This document shows, in pieces, positions 1 to 5,003 of a stretch of 5,003 bases of DNA. The DNA is from an uncultured Treponema sp. (GTDB lineage: Bacteria > Spirochaetota > Spirochaetia > Treponematales > Treponemataceae). The stretch is from positions 1-5,003 of the forward strand of contig CAMJAJ010000135.1 in NCBI GenBank assembly GCA_946403565.1. The letters run 5' to 3'. How positions within the stretch are numbered: the stretch's first letter is position 1; every line of letters begins with the position of its first letter. Below the pieces are notes generated by a model. That model saw only the letters and a list, made by a program, of their open reading frames with translations. It searched no databases and was not told the origin of the DNA. Position numbers and translations under genes: made by a program.

Positions 1-130
1 CGACCTCGATTATATCGACCTTTGCCGATACGAGCCGCTGGTAAAGGTTCACCAGGTTGTTGTGCCCGAATTCCCAGTCGTTGATGTAACCGCCGTCCCT
101 GAGGGTGCAGTCCAAAAGCTGTATGTTCAT
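1..130 (-). CDS. HMGL-like / DRE-TIM aldolase, N-terminal fragment (truncated by window edge)
   Basis: Only the first 43 codons are inside the window, starting at the ATG whose A is position 130; the rest lies beyond the left edge. The N-terminus carries the motif LDCTLRDGGY (residues 6-15), followed by an INDWEFG segment. This is the first beta-strand signature of DRE-TIM metallolyases (4-hydroxy-2-oxovalerate aldolase, HMG-CoA lyase and isopropylmalate/homocitrate synthase families), in which Arg11 and Asp12 would serve catalysis and metal binding. The RDGGY form resembles the 'aldolase catalytic domain' proteins related to 4-hydroxy-2-oxovalerate aldolase more than true isopropylmalate synthases. 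An AGGA at 139-142 on the minus strand lies 8 nt before the ATG and supports this start; no other ATG, GTG or TTG occurs in frame back to the upstream stop. It sits 43 bp after the exonuclease, probably on the same transcript. The substrate cannot be told from this fragment; a role in making an unusual sugar or acid for a surface glycan is only a guess from context. Confidence 0.85.
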   Translation of the reverse strand, partial: MNIQLLDCTLRDGGYINDWEFGHNNLVNLYQRLVSAKVDIIEV

Positions 131-173
131 TGTGCATTTCCTACGAGTTTCAAGAAAATTCTCCAGACGCTTC

Positions 174-827
174 CTACCGTTTCTGCACGCTGTCCGTATC
201 CTTTAGGATCCGGAGGAAAAGTTCCATGCAGACACGGGCGTCATCTTCCGCCCTATGGGCATTGAAGACCTCTATGCCGAAGCGCTTTGCCAGGGACTGG
301 AGTTTGTACTGTCCCTTCTCTGCCTCGTTCGCAAGCAGCGGGTATGCCCAGCGGGAGAACGTGAGCGTGTCCACGGTCATATTTTTGAGCTGCGGCAGCC
401 CTGCCCTGATCAGGCTTGCGTTGACAAACTTTACGTCGAACCGTGCGTTGTGGGCGACGAGTATGGCCTTCTTGCCCACGTATTCGGAGAAGCTTTTCAC
501 CACCTCGGCGGCTGGCGGGCAGTCCCGGACCATCTCGTCGTCGATGTGGTTGATCGACGTGATGAAGGGGGTGATGGGCTTGACCGGCTTGATGAGGCGG
601 TTGAAGCTCTCGCCTATCGGACCGTCCTTGTTGAACTTTATCGCCCCTATCTCCAGCAGTTCGTCGTTTTCCGCCTTGAGGCCGGTGGTTTCAGTGTCGA
701 ATGCGACAAATGGCCTGCCCCCCTCGAAGAGGGCGGCCATCTGCCTGAACGCGCGGAAGAGCCTGGCTTTCTCTATCTTGACTCCGCCGATTTCTCCCGC
801 GCTTTCTTCTTCGTTATTTTGCTGCAT
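174..827 (-). CDS. Stand-alone DEDDh 3'-5' exonuclease (DnaQ/epsilon-like)
   Basis: A 217-aa protein of the DnaQ-like exonuclease superfamily, which removes nucleotides from 3' ends of DNA or RNA using two metal ions. All DEDDh motifs are visible: ExoI FDTETTG (Asp44, Glu46), ExoII HNARFD (Asp131) and ExoIII HRAEDD (His191, Asp196), so it should be active. The exonuclease domain spans about residues 38-210. There is no polymerase, helicase, BRCT or GIY-YIG domain, so it could be a replicative proofreading subunit, a repair nuclease or an oligoribonuclease-like enzyme; sequence alone does not decide. About 37 charged residues precede the domain. The ATG at 827 lies 14 bp inside the end of the mutase gene and has no strong Shine-Dalgarno, suggesting translation coupled to the mutase. 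An internal ATG (Met30, at 740) would also leave the domain whole and is a possible alternative start. It ends in TAG at 174-176. Confidence 0.93.
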   Translation of the reverse strand: MQQNNEEESAGEIGGVKIEKARLFRAFRQMAALFEGGRPFVAFDTETTGLKAENDELLEIGAIKFNKDGPIGESFNRLIKPVKPITPFITSINHIDDEMVRDCPPAAEVVKSFSEYVGKKAILVAHNARFDVKFVNASLIRAGLPQLKNMTVDTLTFSRWAYPLLANEAEKGQYKLQSLAKRFGIEVFNAHRAEDDARVCMELFLRILKDTDSVQKR

Positions 828-2607
828 TCAAGACCGCGTTGATTTCCGCTACAATCTTGTCGCACAGGGCTCCGGCGTCCTTGCGTGCGGCCTCAAGCCC
901 GGCATCGTTTCCTCCGGCAACGGGGACGACGCTGTTGACGTAGAACTTGATCTTGGGCTCGGTTCCGCTCGGCCGCGCGCTGACGACCGTGCCGCCTTCC
1001 AGGAAGAACTGGAGCACGTTGCTCTTGGGCCAGGGGAGGCTTGTCTTCTTCGCGGGGCTGGCGGGGTCGAACTCCACCTGCTGCTGGATGTCGCGGATCT
1101 TGACGACCCGCTTGCCGCCCAGGCTCTTGAGTCCGTCCTCGCGGAGCTTGGTCATGATGCCCTTCATGATGCCGGGGCCGGAGATGCCCTCGAAGTACTT
1201 GCTGACGGCCCTGTCCTCGAAGTAGCCCAGGTTCTTGTACATGTCGTTGAGCCGCTCCAGAAGGCTCTTGCCCTTGCTGGCCCAGTAGAGGGTCATCTCG
1301 GCGCACATGGCGGCGGCGGAGACTCCGTCCTTGTCGCGCACCTCGGTCTCGACCAGGTAGCCGTAACTTTCCTCAAGGCCGAAGGCGTAATGCTCCTTGC
1401 CGGACTTTTCCATCTGGGCCTCGTCGAAGGCAATCCACTTGAATCCGGTCAGCACCTCGTGCACGGCCACGCCATAGCTCTTGGCGACCGCATCGCAGAA
1501 GGGGCTGGTGACGATGGAGCGGACCAGGACCGGATTGGCCGGCATACGGCCAAGCTCCTTCTTGGACAGCAGCACGTAGTCTGCAAGGAGGGCGGCCATC
1601 TGGTTGCCGGAGACGAGGACGTACTTTCCGTCCTTGTCGGGGAATGCCGTGCCGAAGCGGTCGGCATCGGGATCCGTCGCCATGACGACGTCGGCCTTCT
1701 CCTTTTCCGCGAGGGCCACGGCCATCTTGAGCGCGGGGGCTTCCTCAGGGTTTGGCTTCTCCACGGTCGGGAAGTTTCCATCTCCCTCCCGCTGCTCGGG
1801 AACCGTGATGACCTTCAGGCCCAGGTCGCCGAGCACCTTCTCCACATGCATCGCACCCGTTCCGTGGAGGGGCGTGTAGACGACCTTGACGCTGCTCGCC
1901 TTCTCCTTGATCAGGTCCGGGCGGAAGAGCTGGTTCTTTATCATCGTCTGGAACTTGTCGTCGATCTCCTTGTCAATCAGGACGATCTTGCCGCTCTTGA
2001 TTGCCTCCTCGCGGGATATGAGCTTGACTTCCTTGACGGCGTTCACCTCGTCTATGATGCCCACATCGTGCGGCTCAACGACCTGGGAGCCGTCGGCCCA
2101 ATAGGCCTTGTAGCCGTTGTACTTGGGCGGGTTGTGGCTGGCGGTGACGACCACGCCGGTCTGGCAGCCCAGCTCGCGGATGGCGAAGCTCAGCTCCGGG
2201 GTGGGCCGTATGCCCGTGAATAGGTAGGCCGTGATTCCGTTGGCCGCGAAGACGCGGGCCGTTATGTCGGAGAACTTGTCGTGGTTGTGGCGGCTGTCGT
2301 AGGCTATGCAGGCCTTGAGCGTCCCGGCCTTGGCCTCGTTGGGGAAGGCCTTGATGATATATGAGGCGAGCCCCTGGGTCGCCTTGGAGATGTTCAGCGT
2401 GTTCATGCGGTTGGTTCCGCCGCCCATGACGCCGCGGAGGCCTCCCGTTCCGAACTCCAGGCTCTGGTAGAAGCGGTCCTCAAGCTCCTTGTATGCGGCT
2501 TCGTCGCCGGCCTTGGCAAGCAGGTCCTCGACTTCCTTGCGGAAGGCCTCGTCCTTCTCTTCGGCAATGTATGCTTTTGCCCTGTCCAAAATCTCGTTCT
2601 TGTCCAT
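814..2607 (-). CDS. Alpha-D-phosphohexomutase (phosphoglucomutase/phosphomannomutase)
   Basis: A complete 597-aa cytoplasmic enzyme that interconverts hexose 6-phosphate and hexose 1-phosphate through a phosphoserine, feeding nucleotide-sugar synthesis and glycogen or glucose metabolism. The four-domain signatures occur in order: EFGTGGLRG near residues 51-59; the phosphoserine loop TASHNP (155-160, catalytic Ser157); the metal-binding loop DPDADR (312-317, Asp312/314/316); the sugar-binding loop EESYG (412-416); and the phosphate-binding loop RPSGTEPK (545-552). Length matches the long PGM2/PgcA-like bacterial and eukaryotic class (about 550-600 aa) rather than the 450-aa ManB/GlmM class. 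Glucose versus mannose preference cannot be read with certainty; EESYG and the length favour glucose 1-phosphate. The start is supported by GAGGA 7 nt upstream. It leads a likely operon with the exonuclease, which begins before this gene ends, and is transcribed divergently from polysaccharide export genes, fitting a supply role. Confidence 0.96.
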   Translation of the reverse strand: MDKNEILDRAKAYIAEEKDEAFRKEVEDLLAKAGDEAAYKELEDRFYQSLEFGTGGLRGVMGGGTNRMNTLNISKATQGLASYIIKAFPNEAKAGTLKACIAYDSRHNHDKFSDITARVFAANGITAYLFTGIRPTPELSFAIRELGCQTGVVVTASHNPPKYNGYKAYWADGSQVVEPHDVGIIDEVNAVKEVKLISREEAIKSGKIVLIDKEIDDKFQTMIKNQLFRPDLIKEKASSVKVVYTPLHGTGAMHVEKVLGDLGLKVITVPEQREGDGNFPTVEKPNPEEAPALKMAVALAEKEKADVVMATDPDADRFGTAFPDKDGKYVLVSGNQMAALLADYVLLSKKELGRMPANPVLVRSIVTSPFCDAVAKSYGVAVHEVLTGFKWIAFDEAQMEKSGKEHYAFGLEESYGYLVETEVRDKDGVSAAAMCAEMTLYWASKGKSLLERLNDMYKNLGYFEDRAVSKYFEGISGPGIMKGIMTKLREDGLKSLGGKRVVKIRDIQQQVEFDPASPAKKTSLPWPKSNVLQFFLEGGTVVSARPSGTEPKIKFYVNSVVPVAGGNDAGLEAARKDAGALCDKIVAEINAVLNAAK

Positions 2608-2614
2608 ACCTCAG

Positions 2615-2619
2615 TCCTC
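2615..2619 (-). promoter_or_regulatory. Ribosome binding site of the phosphohexomutase gene
   Basis: On the minus strand GAGGA lies 7 nt before the ATG at 2607. A second GAGG only one base from the ATG is too close to be used. This fixes the mutase start and shows the host uses Shine-Dalgarno initiation. Confidence 0.75.
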
Positions 2620-2639
2620 AACTCTGTGAATATACGTCC

Positions 2640-2648
2640 ATTATATCA
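2640..2648 (-). promoter_or_regulatory. Extended -10 promoter for the mutase operon
   Basis: Read on the minus strand this is TGATATAAT: a perfect TATAAT hexamer (2640-2645) with the TG of an extended -10 one base upstream (2646-2648). No good -35 hexamer lies 16-18 nt further upstream, which is common for extended -10 promoters. Transcription would begin near 2633, leaving a leader of about 26 nt that contains the GAGGA ribosome binding site. This is inferred from sequence match only. Confidence 0.65.
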
Positions 2649-2691
2649 CACTCTTGCGTTTTATGCCATACGGAAATTGCCGGGCAGGGCG

Positions 2692-2710
2692 GTCAATTGA
2701 CTATATATAG
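2692..2710. repeat. Two abutting 10-bp perfect palindromes (possible operator)
   Basis: GTCAATTGAC (2692-2701) and CTATATATAG (2701-2710) are each perfect inverted repeats and share base 2701. The first overlaps the -35 hexamer of the rightward promoter and the second lies in its spacer, where a bound repressor would block RNA polymerase. No transcription factor family is recognised. The second is low-complexity AT and could be chance. Confidence 0.35.
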
Positions 2711-2725
2711 GAAATGGAATATACT
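2697..2725 (+). promoter_or_regulatory. Sigma70-type promoter of the polysaccharide export operon
   Basis: TTGACT (2697-2702, 5 of 6 consensus) and TATACT (2720-2725, 5 of 6) are separated by an optimal 17 bp. The predicted transcription start is about 2731-2734, directly at the GTG start codon of the permease at 2734, so the transcript would have almost no 5' leader. It lies in an AT-rich pocket between GC-rich genes. The match is by eye and has not been tested. Confidence 0.7.
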
Positions 2726-2733
2726 TTGGCCCG

Positions 2734-3531
2734 GTGAACCGTTTTAAGAATTTGCTGCTGTATCGTGAGATGGTTGCCAGTCTGGTGCGTCGCGAGCTGA
2801 AAGGGCGCTACAAGGGGTCGGTCCTGGGCTTCCTCTGGACCTTCGTCAATCCCCTCCTGCAGATGCTCGTCTACACGCTGGTTTTTTCGGTCATTATGAA
2901 GAGCGGCGTGGACCACTACTATATCTTCCTCTTTGTAGCCCTTATTCCGTGGATGTTCTGCTCCTCCTGCGTGAGCGGCGGCGCGGACTGCATCCTCAGC
3001 TCCAAGGACATGGTGAAGAAGATTTACTTTCCCCGCGAAGTCCTCCCCATCTCCTTTGTGACGGCGGCGTTCGTGAACATGCTGCTCTCGTATATCGTGG
3101 TGTTCGCGGTCATCCTGCTGAGCGGTTTCGGCTTCCGCTGGGAAATCCTGTTCTTCCTGGTCCCCGTTGCCCTCGTCGAGTATTTCCTTGCCCTGGGGCT
3201 CTGCTTCCTTTTTTCCTCCCTTGCCGTCTACTTCCGGGACCTCATCTATTTCCTCGGCATCCTGACCATGCTGTGGCAGTTCCTTACGCCGGTCATGTTT
3301 TCCCAGGAGCGGGTCGTCGAGGCCCTGTCCGCCCGGTCTCCTGCCCTCCTGCGCCTCTGGTACCTGAACCCGATGACCCCGATTATCAACTGTTTCCGTG
3401 ACATACTGTACTACAAGCGGGTGCCGGACCTGTCCATGCTCTCGTCCGCCGTGGGCTTCGGCATCTTCTTCCTGGTCGTGGGCTGGCTCGTCTTTGGCAG
3501 GCTGCAGAAGGGCTTCGCGGAGGTCATGTGA
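2734..3531 (+). CDS. wzm: ABC-2 type polysaccharide export permease (Wzm-like)
   Basis: A 265-aa inner-membrane protein, the usual length of Wzm/TagG/KpsM-type permeases that move lipid-linked O-antigen, capsule or teichoic-acid-like glycans across the cytoplasmic membrane with an ATPase partner. The amphipathic N-terminus with RYKGSVLGFLW (residues 25-35) is typical of this family. About six hydrophobic segments follow (roughly 34-54, 62-82, 105-131, 137-164, 170-190 and 236-255). The conserved YFRD (166-169) and NPMTPII (212-218) are also family hallmarks. The GTG at 2734 is the only ATG, GTG or TTG start after an in-frame TGA at 2698 that keeps the whole N-terminal segment, but it lacks a Shine-Dalgarno. 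An ATG at 2770 (residue 13) is an alternative that would drop part of the conserved helix. Its stop overlaps the ATPase start by one base, so the two are surely co-translated. The exported glycan is unknown. Confidence 0.93.
   Translation: MNRFKNLLLYREMVASLVRRELKGRYKGSVLGFLWTFVNPLLQMLVYTLVFSVIMKSGVDHYYIFLFVALIPWMFCSSCVSGGADCILSSKDMVKKIYFPREVLPISFVTAAFVNMLLSYIVVFAVILLSGFGFRWEILFFLVPVALVEYFLALGLCFLFSSLAVYFRDLIYFLGILTMLWQFLTPVMFSQERVVEALSARSPALLRLWYLNPMTPIINCFRDILYYKRVPDLSMLSSAVGFGIFFLVVGWLVFGRLQKGFAEVM
3519..3523 (+). promoter_or_regulatory. Ribosome binding site deciding the ATPase start
   Basis: GGAGG lies inside the end of the permease gene, 7 nt before ATG 3531 but only 4 nt before the in-frame GTG 3528. 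The spacing favours the ATG, giving a TGATG stop/start overlap and translational coupling. Confidence 0.8.
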
Positions 3532-4274
3532 TGGATCCTGCGAACAGCATAGAGGTGCACAACCTGGTGAAGGACTTCACGGTGTGGCAGGACTCCGGCT
3601 TCAGCCTGAAGCGGCTGGTCCTCTTTGGCCTGCACCGCAATTGTGAGCGGAGCCATGTGCTCAAGGGAATCAGCTTTGAGGTGAAGCGGGGGGAGTCCGT
3701 TGGCCTGATCGGCCGGAATGGCTGCGGCAAGAGCACGACGCTCAAGCTCCTCAGCGAGATAATCTACCCCACCTCCGGCACGATCCACAAGCGTGGCCGC
3801 GTTTCCAGCCTGCTGGAGCTTGGGGCGGGATTCCACCCCGACATGAGCGGGAGGGAGAACATCTATATCAATGCCTCGATATTCGGCCTGTCCCGCAAGG
3901 AGATAGACCGGCGGCTTGACGACATCATCGCCTTTTCGGAACTGGGGGACTTCATCAACAACCCCGTCCGCACCTACTCGTCGGGCATGTACATGCGCCT
4001 CGCGTTCTCCGTCGCCATCAACGTGGACGCGGACATCCTCCTGGTGGATGAAATCCTGTCCGTGGGGGATGTGGCCTTTCAGAAGAAGTGCTTCGCCAAG
4101 ATTCAGGAGATAAAGTCGGCCGGAACAACGATAGTGCTGGTCTCGCACAGCCTGGACCAGGTGAACGGGGTCTGCGACAGGGCCATCTGGCTGGAGGGCG
4201 GCCTCATAGCCGCGGAAGGCAAGAGCAGGGACGTGACGGCCCGGTACGCGGATTTCATGCAGGACCGGAGCTAG
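3531..4274 (+). CDS. wzt: ABC transporter ATPase for polysaccharide export (Wzt-like, no C-terminal glycan-binding domain)
   Basis: A 247-aa cytoplasmic ATPase that powers the adjacent permease. Visible motifs are Walker A GRNGCGKST (61-69), the family-typical ELGAGFHPDMSGREN stretch (96-110), the ABC signature YSSGM (149-153), Walker B ILLVDE (169-174, catalytic Glu174) and the switch His206. The YSSGMYMRLAF signature and the LGAGFHP segment are characteristic of the Wzt/TagH/KpsT polysaccharide exporters. It ends about 35 residues after the switch histidine, so it lacks the C-terminal carbohydrate-binding domain that makes O9a-type Wzt proteins about 400-430 aa. By analogy with short Wzt/KpsT proteins, export would not depend on recognising a terminal glycan cap. 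The ATG at 3531 is preferred over GTG 3528 because of the GGAGG spacing. It overlaps the permease stop by one base and is followed 3 bp later by a glycosyltransferase. Confidence 0.95.
   Translation: MDPANSIEVHNLVKDFTVWQDSGFSLKRLVLFGLHRNCERSHVLKGISFEVKRGESVGLIGRNGCGKSTTLKLLSEIIYPTSGTIHKRGRVSSLLELGAGFHPDMSGRENIYINASIFGLSRKEIDRRLDDIIAFSELGDFINNPVRTYSSGMYMRLAFSVAINVDADILLVDEILSVGDVAFQKKCFAKIQEIKSAGTTIVLVSHSLDQVNGVCDRAIWLEGGLIAAEGKSRDVTARYADFMQDRS
4267..4270 (+). promoter_or_regulatory. Ribosome binding site of the glycosyltransferase gene
   Basis: GGAG inside the last codons of the ATPase gene stands 7 nt before GTG 4278. It is the main evidence for a GTG start, since no ATG occurs in frame before the catalytic domain begins. 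Confidence 0.6.
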
Positions 4275-4277
4275 CAG

Positions 4278-5003
4278 GTGGACGCCCTGAAGTGCGGGAG
4301 GCCGACGGGAGCCGACCTGGCTGGCCCTGCCGGGAAGGCCACCGAGTCCGCTGGAAAGGCCGGGAACGCGCCCGCCGGAACCGACGTCTCCATCATCATC
4401 GTGAACTACAACACCTGCGCCCTGCTGCGCGACTGCCTTGCTTCGATATACGAGCAGACGGTGGGCCTGCGCTTCGAGGTCCTGGTCAGCGACAACGGTT
4501 CGGCCGACGGCTCGGTGGAAATGGTCCGGCAGGAGTTTCCCCAGGTGGAGCTGCTGGAGAACGGGGCAAACCTCGGCTTCGGACCGGCGAACAACCGGGC
4601 GCTGGACAGGGCCTCCGGCAAATATGTCTTCTATTTAAACAGCGACACCCTGCTCAAGAACAATGCGGTCAAGCTTTTCTTTGACTACTGGGAGGGCCAC
4701 CCGGAGGAGAACCTGGGGGCGCTGGGCTGCACCATGGTCTGGCCGGACGGACGCTACTGCAGGTCGTCCGGGGCCAGCCGGAACGGCCGCTTTGAGACGG
4801 CGGAGGATTTCGCCAGAAACCAGCGCACGCTCTGCTTCTGTTCCTATAAAATCGCGGTCCGGCACTACCTGTTCAGGAAGCCCCTCCGGCTCGTGGAGGA
4901 CCTGGACCCTCCCGTGGAGAAGATCGTGGGGCCGGTCGGCTATGTGGCGGGGGCCGACCTCTTCCCGCTGACCGACGCCGCGCTCATCTCGCTCAACAAG
5001 GCC
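4278..5003 (+). CDS. Family 2 glycosyltransferase, N-terminal part (truncated by window edge)
   Basis: An uninterrupted frame of 242 codons from GTG 4278 to the window end. It encodes a GT-A fold family 2 glycosyltransferase, which transfers a sugar from a nucleotide-sugar donor to a growing glycan at the cytoplasmic membrane face. Signatures in order: VSIIIVNYNT (37-46), VLVSDNGSADGS (68-79), NLGFGPANNRAL (98-109) and the metal/donor site YLNSDT (119-124, in place of the strict DxD, as is common in rhamnosyltransferase-like members). A later GYVAGADLF (221-229) matches the segment before the acceptor-site region, which is itself beyond the edge. Residues 1-35 are an unusual Ala/Gly/Pro-rich leader before the first beta-strand. 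The GTG start is backed by GGAG 7 nt upstream and lies 3 bp after the ATPase stop, so it belongs to the export operon. Sugar specificity cannot be told. Confidence 0.9.
   Translation, partial: MDALKCGRPTGADLAGPAGKATESAGKAGNAPAGTDVSIIIVNYNTCALLRDCLASIYEQTVGLRFEVLVSDNGSADGSVEMVRQEFPQVELLENGANLGFGPANNRALDRASGKYVFYLNSDTLLKNNAVKLFFDYWEGHPEENLGALGCTMVWPDGRYCRSSGASRNGRFETAEDFARNQRTLCFCSYKIAVRHYLFRKPLRLVEDLDPPVEKIVGPVGYVAGADLFPLTDAALISLNKA

Noticed and set aside
131..173. Possible terminator or regulatory RNA between the exonuclease and the aldolase.
   Set aside because: The 43-bp gap contains no stable hairpin or U-run by eye, only a short ribosome binding site.
130..2223. A 697-codon open frame on the plus strand running antisense to the exonuclease and most of the mutase.
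   Set aside because: It overlaps two genes with intact catalytic motifs, shows no recognisable domain, and its composition (Leu/Ala/Gly/His/Asp-rich) is what the complement of GC-rich codons produces.
2691..2696. TTGACC on the minus strand as a -35 for the mutase promoter.
   Set aside because: It lies about 45 bp from the TATAAT at 2640-2645, too far for one promoter, and no -10-like hexamer lies 16-18 bp from it.
2628..2724. The 8-bp direct repeat GAATATAC at 2628-2635 and 2717-2724.
   Set aside because: Short, AT-rich and explained by the promoter elements it overlaps; no third copy or regular spacing.
3411..4148. A 245-codon open frame on the minus strand across the permease/ATPase junction.
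   Set aside because: It lies antisense to the clear Walker A, signature and Walker B motifs of the ATPase and has no recognisable domain; a GC-rich shadow frame.
4088..4684. A 198-codon plus-strand frame spanning the ATPase end and glycosyltransferase start.
   Set aside because: The sequence is Arg/Gly-rich without motifs, whereas the competing frame from 4278 contains the full set of GT2 motifs; checked as a possible frameshift and not needed.

Overview
The window carries two divergent gene blocks of a bacterium with GC-rich coding sequence. Both blocks point toward cell-surface polysaccharide production. The AT-rich 126-bp spacer at 2608-2733 holds sigma70-type promoters facing both ways. 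The extended -10 and the TTGACT-17-TATACT box, together with clear Shine-Dalgarno sequences, argue against a Bacteroidota host. The phosphohexomutase recalls proteins I associate with spirochaetes such as Treponema, but that taxonomic guess comes from memory and is weak.

Minus-strand block (read from 2607 down to 1): a full-length alpha-D-phosphohexomutase (597 aa) overlaps by 14 bp a stand-alone DEDDh 3'-5' exonuclease (217 aa). After a 43-bp gap comes the first 43 codons of a DRE-TIM metallolyase/HMGL-like aldolase, cut by the left edge. The spacing suggests one transcript.

Plus-strand block (2734 to the right edge): an ABC-2 polysaccharide-export permease (Wzm-like, 265 aa), its ATPase (Wzt-like, 247 aa, without the C-terminal glycan-binding domain), and the first 242 codons of a family-2 glycosyltransferase cut by the right edge. 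Stop and start overlap by 1 bp between the first two, and only 3 bp separate the second and third, so this looks like the head of a surface-glycan operon. The glycosyltransferase begins with GTG behind a good ribosome binding site.

Working model (inference): the mutase supplies hexose-1-phosphate for nucleotide sugars, glycosyltransferases build an undecaprenyl-linked glycan on the cytoplasmic face, and the permease/ATPase pair exports it. The exonuclease has no obvious part in this and may only be a passenger of the transcript. The most unusual local features are a near-consensus promoter so close to the permease's GTG start that the mRNA may be leaderless, and two abutting 10-bp palindromes over that promoter's -35/spacer region. 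I see no mobile elements, CRISPR, tRNA/rRNA or clear terminators, and no convincing new multi-gene system.
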